From contig JACKKY010000002.1 of the NCBI GenBank assembly GCA_024236175.1, forward strand, positions 62,001-126,000: a stretch of DNA of 64,000 nt, read 5' to 3'. The first letter of the stretch is position 1, and each line of letters opens with the position of its first letter. A model generated the notes under the pieces. The model had not been told where the DNA came from and made no database searches. It saw only the letters and a program-made list of their open reading frames with translations. A program made the translations under genes and the position numbers. Of the stretch, positions 1-9,296 are shown one piece after another. Source of the stretch: Novosphingobium sp. (GTDB lineage Bacteria; Pseudomonadota; Alphaproteobacteria; Sphingomonadales; Sphingomonadaceae).

Positions 1-458
1 CCGGAATTGCGGATGCCGGCGATCATGCTGGCGTGATTGAGTTCATCGGAGAAGATCACGCAGCCGGGCAGGATCTTGGCGAGCGTCGACAGGGTGGCGT
101 CGTTCGAGACATAGCCCGAGGTGAACAGCAGCGCGCCTTCCTTGCCGTGCAGGTCGGCCAGTTCGTGCTCGAGGTCGATGTGGTAATGGGTATTGCCGCT
201 GATGTTGCGGGTGCCGCCGGAGCCGGCGCCGACATCGTGCAGCGCCTCTTCCATGGCGGAAATTACCTTGGGATGCTGGCCCATGGCGAGATAGTCGTTC
301 GAGCACCACACGGTGATCGGCTTGGGGCCGTTATGGCCGGCAAAGCAGCGCGCGTTGGGATAGGAACCCCGGTTGCGCAGGATGTCGATGAATACCCGAT
401 AGCGGCCTTCCGAATGCAGCCGCTCGATCGCCTGGTCGAAAATCTGATCGTAGTTCAC
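1..458 (-). CDS. hemA: 5-aminolevulinate synthase, N-terminal part (cut by window edge)
   Basis: The protein condenses glycine with succinyl-CoA to 5-aminolevulinate, the first step of haem (and, where present, bacteriochlorophyll) synthesis by the Shemin route typical of alphaproteobacteria. About 152 N-terminal residues are visible, including the motifs WCSNDYLAMGQHP and GAGSGGTRNISGNTHYH that characterise the alpha-oxoamine synthase family (PLP-dependent fold type I). The C-terminal part, including the PLP lysine, lies left of the window. The start is a GTG at 458-456 followed by NYDQIFDQAIERL, which matches the usual ALAS N-terminus. Family assignment is firm; ALAS rather than another alpha-oxoamine synthase is favoured by the N-terminal sequence. 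Confidence 0.9.
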   Translation of the reverse strand, partial: MNYDQIFDQAIERLHSEGRYRVFIDILRNRGSYPNARCFAGHNGPKPITVWCSNDYLAMGQHPKVISAMEEALHDVGAGSGGTRNISGNTHYHIDLEHELADLHGKEGALLFTSGYVSNDATLSTLAKILPGCVIFSDELNHASMIAGIRNS

Positions 459-558
459 GAAGGGTAAGCCCCGCAATTTCCTGGCCGACAACGGCCGTTT
501 GGCTAGGCCTCTAGCGGAATTGGCCCGCCTTTGCCAGCCGGTTCTGGTATACACTGTT

Positions 559-1365
559 TCAGAGAAATTCGATTTGTTCCAGCCCGTAACCCGCTAGTGC
601 AGGGGCGAGTGTACCAGCGATCGCTTCATTCTTGGTAAACAGCGCGACATCGGGCGCCTTCCGCGCGAAATCCTGGCCTTCGGTCAGATGGGCGATCCGG
701 CGCGCGATGCCCTTTGCGCCATGGACAAAGGCCACCCCCGGACCGAACGCCTTGGCCAGTTCCTCCTCGACAAGGGCGAAATGGGTGCATGCCAGCACGA
801 CCGTGTCGATGTTTTCGCCACCCGGTTGGGCGCGCAGCCCCTGGGCTCCGGCTTCGTACACAGGCGGATCGACGGCTTCGCCGCGCAGCTTGGCTTCCGC
901 CGCCTCGACAAGTTCGGGGGCGGCCTGGCGCAGAAGCTTCTTGTCGCGGGCAAACTCGTGCTCCAGCCGGTCGACATAGGTTTGCCGGATCGTCGCTTCG
1001 GTGCCCAGCAATCCGATGACGCCGCTTTTCGTCATAGCCGCGGCGGGCTTGATCGCGGGCACGGTGCCGACAATCGGGACTTCGAGCACCTCGCGCACCA
1101 TGCCGAGCGCGATGGTCGATGCGGTGTTGCAGGCGATGCAGACGAGCCGCGGATGGTAACGCTCCGCCATTCGCCCCAGCAGCCCGGCCACGCGGGCGGC
1201 AACCTGTGCTTCGGTCTTGGTGCCGTACGGCCGGCCGGCATTGTCGGCCGCGTAGATCACCGGTGCGTCGGGCAGGAGCTTGCGCAATTCGGCCAGCACG
1301 GAAAGTCCGCCGACGCCTGAATCGAACAGCAATATCGGCGCTGAAGGATCGATGTCCTGCTGCAA
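559..1365 (-). CDS. murI: Glutamate racemase
   Basis: This cofactor-independent racemase converts L-glutamate to D-glutamate for peptidoglycan. The 268-residue protein shows the family signature DSGVGGLSV near residues 15-23 and the two catalytic cysteines in ACNTAS (Cys79) and ACTHF (Cys193). Length is normal for MurI. It reads away from plsY, and its start lies about 90 bp from the plsY start on the other strand, so the two genes probably share a divergent promoter region. No anomalies seen. Confidence 0.95.
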   Translation of the reverse strand: MQQDIDPSAPILLFDSGVGGLSVLAELRKLLPDAPVIYAADNAGRPYGTKTEAQVAARVAGLLGRMAERYHPRLVCIACNTASTIALGMVREVLEVPIVGTVPAIKPAAAMTKSGVIGLLGTEATIRQTYVDRLEHEFARDKKLLRQAAPELVEAAEAKLRGEAVDPPVYEAGAQGLRAQPGGENIDTVVLACTHFALVEEELAKAFGPGVAFVHGAKGIARRIAHLTEGQDFARKAPDVALFTKNEAIAGTLAPALAGYGLEQIEFL

Positions 1366-1458
1366 GTCGTGAGGCTCCCTGTCACGCCCTTCTACCGATA
1401 TGGATGCAAAAAGCGATACGAGGCTTCGCCATTTGCGATCAAGCGGTTAAGGAAAACC

Positions 1459-2046
1459 ATGGAGTTGATGTTCGCCCTGCTGCTGGGATACGCCCTGGGT
1501 TCGGTGCCTTTCGGGCTGCTCCTCACCCGTCTGACCGGCGCGGGCGATCTGCGTTCGATCGGATCGGGCAATATCGGCGCCACCAATGTTCTCAGGACAG
1601 GCAGGAAGGGCCTGGCAGCCGCGACCCTGCTGCTGGACATGGGCAAGGGCCTGTTGGCGGTGCTGCTCACCTGGCGCCTGTTTCCGGATGCTGCCGGGAT
1701 CGCGGGGGTAGGCGCGTTGCTGGGCCATTGCTTCCCCGTCTGGCTGCGTTTCAGGGGAGGCAAGGGCGTGGCGACGCTGATGGGCGTCTCGCTCGGCCTC
1801 GCCTGGCCGGTGGGGCTGGTTTACGCTGTTGCCTGGGTAGGCATGCTGGCGGTGACCCGCATTTCTTCGCTCGCCGGCATGACGGCCGCAGTTGCCGCGC
1901 CGCTTGCCGCGCTGGGCATGGGCCACGGCGACCATGCCGTCGTGCTTGGCGTTCTGGCGGCGCTGCTTCTGTTCCTGCATCGCGCCAACATCGCCCGGCT
2001 ACGCGCCGGAACCGAGCCGAGAGTGGGCAAGAGCGGTTCGTCGTGA
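1459..2046 (+). CDS. plsY: Acyl-phosphate:glycerol-3-phosphate acyltransferase
   Basis: PlsY is an integral membrane enzyme that transfers an acyl group from acyl-phosphate to glycerol-3-phosphate, the first step of phospholipid synthesis. The 195-residue protein contains the family motifs GSVPFG, GSGNIGATNVLR and RFRGGKGVAT within a series of hydrophobic segments. The ATG at 1459 is preferred because AAGGA lies just upstream and the protein then begins directly with the first membrane segment. An in-frame extension to 1369 exists but adds a non-homologous-looking leader. The stop overlaps the dprA start by 4 bp (GTGA), suggesting coupled translation. Confidence 0.93.
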   Translation: MELMFALLLGYALGSVPFGLLLTRLTGAGDLRSIGSGNIGATNVLRTGRKGLAAATLLLDMGKGLLAVLLTWRLFPDAAGIAGVGALLGHCFPVWLRFRGGKGVATLMGVSLGLAWPVGLVYAVAWVGMLAVTRISSLAGMTAAVAAPLAALGMGHGDHAVVLGVLAALLLFLHRANIARLRAGTEPRVGKSGSS

Positions 2047-3149
2047 CGGTTTCGCGGGACGAAGCCTTCGCGCGCATCCGGTTGCTCCGCTCGCCCAACA
2101 TCGGCCCCGTCAGCTACGCCCAACTGCTTCGCCGCTTCGGCGAGGCTGCCAGTGCTCTCGAAGCCTTGCCGGATCTCGCGGCGCGGGGCGGCAAGCCATA
2201 TCGCGCTGCCGCCGAAGGGCGGATCGAGGACGAGATCAGGGCGGTGAAGCAGGCGGGTGCCCGTTACCTGTTTCACGATTCGCCCGAGTACCCGCCGCTT
2301 CTGGCCCGTGTCGACGGTTCCCCTCCCATCCTGACCATTCACGGAGACCCTGCGACGGCTTTGCGTCCCGCGATCGCGATCGTCGGAGCCCGCAATGCAT
2401 CGGCAGCCGCGGTTAAGCTTTCGCGCGATTTCGCCGCGGCACTCGCCGAATCCGGGTTCGCGATCGTCTCCGGACTTGCCCGCGGGATCGACGGCGCGGC
2501 GCATCGTGGGGCGTTGTCAGCAGGCCGGACCGGCGGAGGCACGATCGGGGTCATCGCCAGCGGAATCGACATTACCTATCCGCCGGAGCATGCCGACCTG
2601 CAGGAGGAGATTGCCCAATCCGGCCTGCTGATTGCCGAGCAGCCGCCCGGAACCGAGCCGCTGGCGCGCCATTTCCCATCCCGCAACCGGATCATCGCGG
2701 GGCTCGCTGCAGGGACGCTGGTCGTGGAGGCCGCGCCAAGATCCGGTTCGCTCATCACTGCGAGGCTGGCGGGTGAGGCAGGCCGCGAGGTCATGGCGAT
2801 TCCCGGCTCGCCGCTCGATGCCCGCTCGCATGGCTGCAACCAGCTTATCCGGGACGGCGCGGTGCTTGTTCAGTCACCGGAGGATGTGGCCGAACTGCTG
2901 TCAGCTTTCGACGGGACCCCGCGGTCCGCCTTTCGCGAGGAGGTCCCTGCGTTCGAGTCCGGCGATGAAGACTCTTGCGGAGAACCAGCCGATATTGCTG
3001 GCTTGCTCACGACGGCGCCGGTATCGGTCGACGAGCTTATCCGCCAGAGCGGCGAGAGCGCGTCGGCGGTGCAGCTTGCACTGCTCGAACTGGAAATCGG
3101 GGGCAGGCTTGTGCGTCATGCGGCGGGAAGGGTATCGCTATCCTCTTGA
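2043..3149 (+). CDS. dprA: DNA-processing protein DprA
   Basis: DprA binds incoming single-stranded DNA and loads RecA during natural transformation. The 368-residue product has an N-terminal helix-hairpin region, a Rossmann-like core with IAIVGARNAS, GLARGIDGAAH and HFPSRNRIIAGL, and a C-terminal winged-helix part (from about residue 310) typical of full-length DprA. The GTG at 2043 overlaps the plsY stop by 4 bp and gives the expected N-terminus. The reading frame remains open much further upstream, but that extension overlaps plsY and murI and looks like a GC-driven shadow. No other competence gene is in the window. Confidence 0.92.
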   Translation: MTVSRDEAFARIRLLRSPNIGPVSYAQLLRRFGEAASALEALPDLAARGGKPYRAAAEGRIEDEIRAVKQAGARYLFHDSPEYPPLLARVDGSPPILTIHGDPATALRPAIAIVGARNASAAAVKLSRDFAAALAESGFAIVSGLARGIDGAAHRGALSAGRTGGGTIGVIASGIDITYPPEHADLQEEIAQSGLLIAEQPPGTEPLARHFPSRNRIIAGLAAGTLVVEAAPRSGSLITARLAGEAGREVMAIPGSPLDARSHGCNQLIRDGAVLVQSPEDVAELLSAFDGTPRSAFREEVPAFESGDEDSCGEPADIAGLLTTAPVSVDELIRQSGESASAVQLALLELEIGGRLVRHAAGRVSLSS

Positions 3150-3214
3150 CGCGGACGATAGTTGCTCCCCAACTTCGCGCGTGCGTATACGCGTAAGGAA
3201 TATCGATCACATCC

Positions 3215-5746
3215 ATGCAACTTGTCATCGTTGAATCGCCCGCCAAGGCGAAGACTATCGAGAAGTATCTGGGCAAGGACTACAAGGTCCTCGCCTCGTA
3301 CGGCCATGTCCGCGACCTTCCGCCGAAAGACGGTTCCGTCCGGCCCGACGAGGGCTTCGCGATGGACTGGGAACTCTATGGCGACAAGCAGAAGCAGGTT
3401 CGCGCCATTGCCGATGCGGCGAAGGAGGCGGACCGGCTGATCCTCGCGACCGACCCCGACCGTGAGGGGGAGGCGATCAGCTGGCATGTGCAGGAACTGC
3501 TCGCCAAGCGGCGGGCGTTGCCCAAGGACGTCCAGCGCGTCACTTTCAACGCGATCACCAAGGATGCCGTGACCGGCGCCATGGCGAACCCGCGCGAGCT
3601 GGATCAGGACCTGATCGATGCCTATCTCGCCAGGCGCGCGCTCGATTACCTGTTCGGTTTCACGCTTTCGCCCGTGCTGTGGCGCAAGCTCCCGGGCGCC
3701 AAGAGCGCCGGCCGCGTGCAATCGGTTGCGCTGCGCCTGATCGTCGATCGCGAGCGCGAGATCGAGGCTTTCAAGCCGCAGGAATACTGGTCGGTGATTG
3801 CCCGGCTGGAACAGGATGGAACAGAGTTTCCGGCACGGCTCGTGCGTTTCGACGGAGAGAAGCTGGACAAGCTGAGCCTTGGTGACGAGGGCATTGCGAT
3901 GCGTGCGAAGGCGGCGGTGGAATCCGGCGCTTTCAAGGTCGAGGAAGTCGAGACCAAGCCGCAGCGACGAAATCCGCAACCTCCCTTCACGACCTCGACG
4001 CTTCAGCAGGAAGCCGCGCGCAAGCTGGGCTTTTCGGCAAGCCATACGATGCGTGTGGCGCAGACTCTCTACGAGGCCGGTGCGATCACCTACATGCGTA
4101 CCGACGGCGTCCAGATGGATTCATCGGCGATCTCGGCCGCCAGGGTTGCGATCAGCGACCGTTACGATGGGCACTACCTGCCCGAGAAGCCGCGCCATTA
4201 TGCGACCAAGGCCAAGAACGCCCAGGAAGCGCACGAAGCCATCCGTCCGACCGAATTCACGCGCGACCATTTCGGCAGCGGGGACGAGGCGAGGCTCTAT
4301 TCGCTGATCTGGAAGCGTGCGCTGGCCAGCCAGATGGCCTCCGCCAATCTCGAGCGTACGACGGTGACCCTGCGTGACGGAACCGGGCAGCACGAGCTGC
4401 GCGCGACCGGCCAGGTCGTGAAGTTCCCCGGCTTCCTTGCGGTCTATGAGGAAGGCCGCGACCAGTCGCAGAACGCCGATGACGAGGAAAGCGGGCTGCT
4501 GCCGACTGTGAACAAGGGCGATACGCCGGCGAAGAAGGGTGTCGATGCCACCCAGCACTTCACCCAGCCGCCGCCGCGTTATTCCGAGGCAAGCCTGGTC
4601 AAGCGGCTCGAAGAGCTGGGTATCGGCAGGCCTTCGACCTACGCGGCGACGCTTCAGGTCCTGAAGGACCGCAACTACGTGCGAACCGAGAAGAACCGCT
4701 TCTTCGCGGAGGAATCGGGACGGCTGCTCACCGCCTTTCTCGAACGGTTCTTTCCGCGCTACGTAGCCTATGAGTTTACCGCCGGAATGGAGGAAGAGCT
4801 CGACGACGTTTCCGGCGGCCGGGCTGCATGGAAGGACGTGCTCGACGCGTTCTGGCGCGATTTCAAGCCCAAGTCCGACGAAGTGATGGAGCGCAAGCCC
4901 AGCGAAGTCACCGAGGTGCTCGATGAGTTCCTGTCGGATTACCTGTTCCCGCCCACCGACGACGGTTCCGATCCGCGGCTTTGCCCGAAATGCGGCACCG
5001 GCCGGCTGGCTTTGCGCGGCGGGCGCTACGGCGCGTTTATCGCCTGTTCGAACTATCCGGACTGCAAATACACGCGCAAGTTCGCGCAGCCGGGCGGTGG
5101 CCAGGACGGCGGCGAGGACACCGAGCTCGGGAAGCATCCTGAGACCGGCGAAGTGATCATGCGCAAGTCCGGAAGGTTCGGACCATATGTGCAGATGGGC
5201 GAAGGCAAGGAAGCCAAGCGTGCGTCGATTCCCAAGGATATTGACGAACTCACCTTCGACTGGGCCGTCAAGCTGCTGGGCCTGCCGCGCGAAATCGGCG
5301 AGCATCCGGAGACCGGCAAGCCGATCGCGGCCAGCATCGGGCGCTATGGTCCCTATCTGGTTCACGACGGCAAGTACGCGAAACTAGGCTCGACGGCAGA
5401 GGTTTTCGACACCGGCATGAACGCGGCAGTCGCGAAGCTTGCGGATGCGGCCAATAACGGGGGGCGCGGGCGCGCCAAGGCGGAGCCGATCAAGACCTTC
5501 GGCGCGCACCCGACATCGGGTGGCGAATTGAAGCTGCTCGCCGGTCGCTACGGCCCCTACGTTACCGACGGCTCCACCAACGCCACCTTGCCGCGCGACC
5601 GACAGCCGGAGGACGTGACCGAGGAAGAGGCTATCCGCCTGATCGACGAAAAAGTGGCGAAGGGGCCCGCGAAGAAGGGGCGCGGCCGCAAGAAAGCTCC
5701 GGCCAAGAAGGCTCCGGCGAAAAAGAAAAAGGCGGCCGACGCCTGA
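3215..5746 (+). CDS. topA: DNA topoisomerase I (type IA)
   Basis: This enzyme relaxes negative supercoils through a 5'-phosphotyrosine intermediate. The 843-residue protein has an N-terminal Toprim domain (VESPAKAKTIEKYLGKDYKV, ATDPDREGEAISWH), the active-site tyrosine in ITYMRTD (about residue 293), and C-terminal repeats including a four-cysteine zinc ribbon (CPKCG...CSNYPDC) near residues 590-620. It ends in a Lys/Ala-rich tail (APAKKAPAKKKK) common in alphaproteobacterial TopA. ATG at 3215 gives MQLVIVESPAKAK, the canonical start. A 7+7 bp hairpin without a T-tract (5764-5780) separates it from the convergent dioxygenase gene. Confidence 0.97.
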   Translation: MQLVIVESPAKAKTIEKYLGKDYKVLASYGHVRDLPPKDGSVRPDEGFAMDWELYGDKQKQVRAIADAAKEADRLILATDPDREGEAISWHVQELLAKRRALPKDVQRVTFNAITKDAVTGAMANPRELDQDLIDAYLARRALDYLFGFTLSPVLWRKLPGAKSAGRVQSVALRLIVDREREIEAFKPQEYWSVIARLEQDGTEFPARLVRFDGEKLDKLSLGDEGIAMRAKAAVESGAFKVEEVETKPQRRNPQPPFTTSTLQQEAARKLGFSASHTMRVAQTLYEAGAITYMRTDGVQMDSSAISAARVAISDRYDGHYLPEKPRHYATKAKNAQEAHEAIRPTEFTRDHFGSGDEARLYSLIWKRALASQMASANLERTTVTLRDGTGQHELRATGQVVKFPGFLAVYEEGRDQSQNADDEESGLLPTVNKGDTPAKKGVDATQHFTQPPPRYSEASLVKRLEELGIGRPSTYAATLQVLKDRNYVRTEKNRFFAEESGRLLTAFLERFFPRYVAYEFTAGMEEELDDVSGGRAAWKDVLDAFWRDFKPKSDEVMERKPSEVTEVLDEFLSDYLFPPTDDGSDPRLCPKCGTGRLALRGGRYGAFIACSNYPDCKYTRKFAQPGGGQDGGEDTELGKHPETGEVIMRKSGRFGPYVQMGEGKEAKRASIPKDIDELTFDWAVKLLGLPREIGEHPETGKPIAASIGRYGPYLVHDGKYAKLGSTAEVFDTGMNAAVAKLADAANNGGRGRAKAEPIKTFGAHPTSGGELKLLAGRYGPYVTDGSTNATLPRDRQPEDVTEEEAIRLIDEKVAKGPAKKGRGRKKAPAKKAPAKKKKAADA

Positions 5747-5785
5747 TCGACAGCCCGATGGATGCAGCAGGCCCTGCTGCGCCGG

Positions 5786-6634
5786 TCATGGCTCGAAATA
5801 CGGCTTTTCGCCGATGATCGTCACGCGCTCCATATGCCGGTCGGCCGGGAGGTAATCGGTCGACGCATAGTGCTGCGTAACCCGGTTGTCCCAGAAGGCG
5901 ATCGAGTTCTTCTGCCACCTGAAACGGCACTGGTATTCGGGAACTCCGGTCAGCGAGCAGAGGTGGTCGATCAGCCAGTCGCTCTCTTTCCTGCTCAGCC
6001 CCTTGATTTCGCGTGTGAAGGCGCGGTTGACGAAAATCGCGCGCTCTCCGGTTTCGGGGTGCGTGCGGACCACCGGGTGTTCCTGGACCGGGTATTCCCT
6101 GCGGACCTTCTCGACGTCGACGCCGTCGGTCCGGCCTGACGCCAGGATGTCATGCACGGCCGTGAGCGAACAGACGAATTCCTTCATCTTCGGTGACAGG
6201 CCCTCGTAGGCCAATGCCATGTTGCAGAAGAGCGTGTCGCCTCCCACCGGCGGGACCACCCGTGCGCGCAGGATCGAACCGAACGACGGTATGGCGCGGT
6301 AAGTGACGTCCGAATGCCAGATGTCCGCCCTGAGCGTGGTCTTCGCCCCGCTGATCAGGTGAAGGATTTCCGGATGGGGCTGATCTTCCGTCGTCGAGGG
6401 GTGGACCTCGAGCTCGCCGAAACGCCTGCCCAGCTCGACATGCTGGTCCTGCGTGATGTCCTGGTCGCGAAAGAAGATGACCTTGAACTGGACGACGGCG
6501 GCGCGGATTTCGGCAATGATCTCATCCGAAAGCGGCTGGCCCAGATCCACGCCGTAAACTTCGGCCCCGAGGGCCGGCGAGATCGGCTTGATGTCGAGGG
6601 TCTTGCCGCCGATCGTGTCGATGGTCGCGCTCAT
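5786..6634 (-). CDS. TauD/TfdA-family Fe(II)/2-oxoglutarate dioxygenase
   Basis: Members of this family use Fe(II), O2 and 2-oxoglutarate to hydroxylate small organic substrates such as taurine, 2,4-D or other acids. The 282-residue protein has the iron-binding facial triad: HxD in WHSDVTY and the distal His in TQHYASTDY, followed by the 2-oxoglutarate-binding Arg region (RHMERVTIIG). Length fits the family. The substrate cannot be read from sequence and no sulfonate or aromatic catabolic genes flank it. It stands alone between topA (convergent) and era (same strand, about 90 bp away). Taurine dioxygenase is possible but unproven. Confidence 0.88.
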   Translation of the reverse strand: MSATIDTIGGKTLDIKPISPALGAEVYGVDLGQPLSDEIIAEIRAAVVQFKVIFFRDQDITQDQHVELGRRFGELEVHPSTTEDQPHPEILHLISGAKTTLRADIWHSDVTYRAIPSFGSILRARVVPPVGGDTLFCNMALAYEGLSPKMKEFVCSLTAVHDILASGRTDGVDVEKVRREYPVQEHPVVRTHPETGERAIFVNRAFTREIKGLSRKESDWLIDHLCSLTGVPEYQCRFRWQKNSIAFWDNRVTQHYASTDYLPADRHMERVTIIGEKPYFEP

Positions 6635-6723
6635 AATGCCCTCCCTAGCTATCCTCTCGGCGAAGCAGGGGTATCGCAGACCGCAGGGCTCATCAAGTTG
6701 GCGGAGGAATCATCCCGCCAGGC

Positions 6724-7617
6724 TCACTTCACCCACTCGAGTCCGATTTCCTCGTAGATGTCGCGCGCCTCGGACCAGCCTTCCTCGACTTTGACATGGA
6801 GGAACAGGTGCACCTTGGTGCCGAGCAGTTCCGACAGTTCCTGGCGCGCCGCTTCCCCGATAGCCTTGATCCGCGCGCCCTTCTTGCCGAGTATGATCGC
6901 CTTCTGGCTGTCGCGGGCAACGACGATCTGCTGGCGGATCTCGATCGAGCCGTCCTTGCGGTGCGTGTAGCTCTCCGGGCGCACGGCGCTGTCATAGGGC
7001 AATTCGTCGTGTAGCTGGCGATAGAGCTGTTCGCGCGTGATCTCGCAGGCGAGAAGCCTCTCGCTGGCGTCGGACACCTGGTCCTCCGGGTAAAGCCACG
7101 GACCTTCCGGCATCAGCTCTGCAAGCCGCGTCTTGAGTTCGGGCACCCCGTCGCCGGTGAGGGCCGAGACGAAGAATACCTCGTCGAAATCGGCCGCTGC
7201 GGTCAGCTCCTGGGCCAGAACGAGCAGCGGTTCCTTGGCGCTGGCATCGACCTTGTTGAGCGCGAGCAGCTTGCGTTCGGGTCTGGCCTTGAGCGTTTCC
7301 AGCAGGGGCGTGAGTTCGTGCCTGCGCAGCTTGACGCTATCGACGACGAGCAGGATCGCATCGGCCTCGTGCGCACCTTCCCAGGCAGCCGACACCATCG
7401 CGCGGTCGAGCCGGCGCTTGGGTGCGAAGATGCCGGGCGTATCGGCAAGGATGATCTGCGCGTCGCCTTGGAGGGCGATACCGAGCAGGCGGGCCCGCGT
7501 CGTCTGCGCCTTTGGCGAGACGATCGCCACCTTCTGGCCGACCAGTGCGTTGACCAGCGTCGACTTGCCGGCGTTGGGCGCACCGATCACGGCAATCAGG
7601 CCGCAGTGCTGTGTCAT
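6724..7617 (-). CDS. era: GTPase Era
   Basis: Era is an essential GTPase that binds 16S rRNA and assists 30S subunit maturation. The 297-residue protein has the P-loop GAPNAGKST, DTPG and LNKVD G-motifs in its first half and a C-terminal KH RNA-binding domain (IILGKKGARIKAIG). Its start overlaps the rnc stop by 4 bp on the minus strand, so lepB-rnc-era form one operon in the order typical of proteobacteria. Confidence 0.97.
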   Translation of the reverse strand: MTQHCGLIAVIGAPNAGKSTLVNALVGQKVAIVSPKAQTTRARLLGIALQGDAQIILADTPGIFAPKRRLDRAMVSAAWEGAHEADAILLVVDSVKLRRHELTPLLETLKARPERKLLALNKVDASAKEPLLVLAQELTAAADFDEVFFVSALTGDGVPELKTRLAELMPEGPWLYPEDQVSDASERLLACEITREQLYRQLHDELPYDSAVRPESYTHRKDGSIEIRQQIVVARDSQKAIILGKKGARIKAIGEAARQELSELLGTKVHLFLHVKVEEGWSEARDIYEEIGLEWVK

Positions 7618-8282
7618 GTGAACCTCTTGAGGAATTCGGCGGCTGCGAGCGTTTCCGCCTCCTGTTTGCTGGATGCCGCGGCCTCGGCCTCGCCGACACC
7701 CTTCACCGAGACCGAAACGGTGAATTGCGAGGCATGATCGGGCCCGGACCGGTCGAGAAGCCTGTACTCAGGAGGTTTGCGGCGATTGCCGGCCGCCCAT
7801 TCCTGCAGAGCCGACTTGGGGTGCTTGCTCTTGCCGACCTGGCCGGCGAACGCGTCTGCCCACAAGTTTCGCACCATCTCTCGGGCAGCCTCGAAGCCGA
7901 GTTCCACGAAGAGCGCGCCGATGAGCGCTTCCATCACGTCGCCCAGGATGTTGTCGCTGTCCTGCCCGCCGTCGTCCTTCGCCTGCTTGCCGAGCCGGAT
8001 GTGCGGCCCGAGTTCGACGGAACGGGCTATCTGGGCGCAGGTCGAACGGCTGACCAGTGCGTTCAGCCGCTGCGAAAGCTTGCCCTCGGCGGCCTCGCTG
8101 CGTTCGTAAAGCCATTCCGAAATCGCGAGCCCGAGCACCCGGTCACCAAGGAATTCCAGCCGCTGGTAGTCGCGGTCGTTGCCGGTACTGCCATGGGTCA
8201 CGGCCTCCAGCCAGAGCTCCTCGTCTTCGATTTCGTAGCCCGTCAGGCGGACAAGGAACGCGCGGGTTTCCCTTGGCAGCAT
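7614..8282 (-). CDS. rnc: Ribonuclease III
   Basis: RNase III cleaves double-stranded RNA in rRNA precursors and regulated transcripts. The 222-residue product has the RIII signature RLEFLGDRVLG with Asp47, and DNILGDVMEALIGALF with Asp115 and Glu118 as metal ligands, followed by a C-terminal dsRNA-binding domain (about residues 150-222). It lies 4 bp after lepB and overlaps era by 4 bp. Confidence 0.97.
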   Translation of the reverse strand: MLPRETRAFLVRLTGYEIEDEELWLEAVTHGSTGNDRDYQRLEFLGDRVLGLAISEWLYERSEAAEGKLSQRLNALVSRSTCAQIARSVELGPHIRLGKQAKDDGGQDSDNILGDVMEALIGALFVELGFEAAREMVRNLWADAFAGQVGKSKHPKSALQEWAAGNRRKPPEYRLLDRSGPDHASQFTVSVSVKGVGEAEAAASSKQEAETLAAAEFLKRFT

Positions 8283-8286
8283 GCGC

Positions 8287-9120
8287 TCAGAAAGTCCCGC
8301 CGATCCGGTTCCAGCGCGCGGCGGTGAACCACGTCCATGGCTTGAGCCATGATGCGGATCCGTCGGTCGAGAACATCATGATGCTGGCGCGGCCGACGAG
8401 GTTGGCTTGCGGGACGATGCCGATGCCTTGCCCGGGCACTGCCGGAAAACGGCTGTCCATGGAGTTGTCGCGATTGTCGCCCATCAGGAACAGATGGCCT
8501 TCGGGAACGATGAATGGAGGCGTGTCGTCCTGCACCGTGGATCCAAGATCCAGTACTTCGTAGCTGCGACCGTTCGGAAGGGTTTCGCGATAGCGGGGAT
8601 ATCGGCAGACCTCGCCGCCATCGGCGCCACGCGCCAGGAATTGCGGCTCGATGCAGGCGGTGTTGGGCGACACGGGCACTTCGAAATCCGCGATGCGCTG
8701 TTTCGGCACCAGCTTGCCGTTGATGCTCAGCTGGCCGCCGATCATCTGGATCTGGTCGCCGGGCAGACCGATCACGCGCTTGATGTAGTCGACATCGTTG
8801 TTCGGCGGTGCCTTGAAAATGGCGATGTCGCCCTGTTCCGGTTCACTGGCGAGAATACGTCCGGGAATGAGCGGAAGGCTGAACGGCAGGGAGTATTTCG
8901 AATATCCGTAAGGCCATTTCGCCGCGAGCAGGTAATCGCCGTTGAGAAGACGCGGCAGCATCGATTCACTGGGAATGTTGAAGGGCGAGAACAGGAAACT
9001 GCGGAAGATCACGACGATCAGCACCAGTTTCAGGAGGAAGACGAAGAAATTGTCTTCTTGCTTCTCCGGCTTTCCCGGCGCGGTTTCGGCCTCGGCCGGG
9101 GGAGGGGCTGTCTCAATCAT
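8287..9120 (-). CDS. lepB: Signal peptidase I
   Basis: This membrane-bound serine protease removes signal peptides from exported proteins. The 277-residue protein has an N-terminal cytoplasmic leader, a membrane segment around residues 25-45, catalytic Ser53 in IPSESM, the catalytic Lys114 in DYIKRVIGLPGD, and box E MGDNRDNSMDSR near the C-terminus. It heads the lepB-rnc-era operon. About 176 bp separates it from the divergent pgi start, enough for promoters in both directions. Confidence 0.96.
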   Translation of the reverse strand: MIETAPPPAEAETAPGKPEKQEDNFFVFLLKLVLIVVIFRSFLFSPFNIPSESMLPRLLNGDYLLAAKWPYGYSKYSLPFSLPLIPGRILASEPEQGDIAIFKAPPNNDVDYIKRVIGLPGDQIQMIGGQLSINGKLVPKQRIADFEVPVSPNTACIEPQFLARGADGGEVCRYPRYRETLPNGRSYEVLDLGSTVQDDTPPFIVPEGHLFLMGDNRDNSMDSRFPAVPGQGIGIVPQANLVGRASIMMFSTDGSASWLKPWTWFTAARWNRIGGTF

Positions 9121-9296
9121 CGCGAATTCCCTTGTTGGCCGCGCGGCGTCTCGTCAAGCCCGAAGCGCCTTGGTTATCGAGTTGGGCCTTGCCCTGGCCC
9201 GAAGCGTGTTGCGTAAAGCTGAATCGCCGATCGGCCACTTGGCCTTCGCAGGTGCAGCATGCATAAGGATCGCTCAAGCATGCAAGGGGGCAGGTG

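Noticed and set aside
1119..2042. Long N-terminal extension of the dprA frame
   Set aside because: It overlaps murI and plsY and bears no resemblance to DprA; the GTG at 2043 gives the family N-terminus.
5764..5780. 7+7 bp hairpin between topA and the dioxygenase gene as a terminator
   Set aside because: No T-tract on either side, so a rho-independent terminator cannot be supported.
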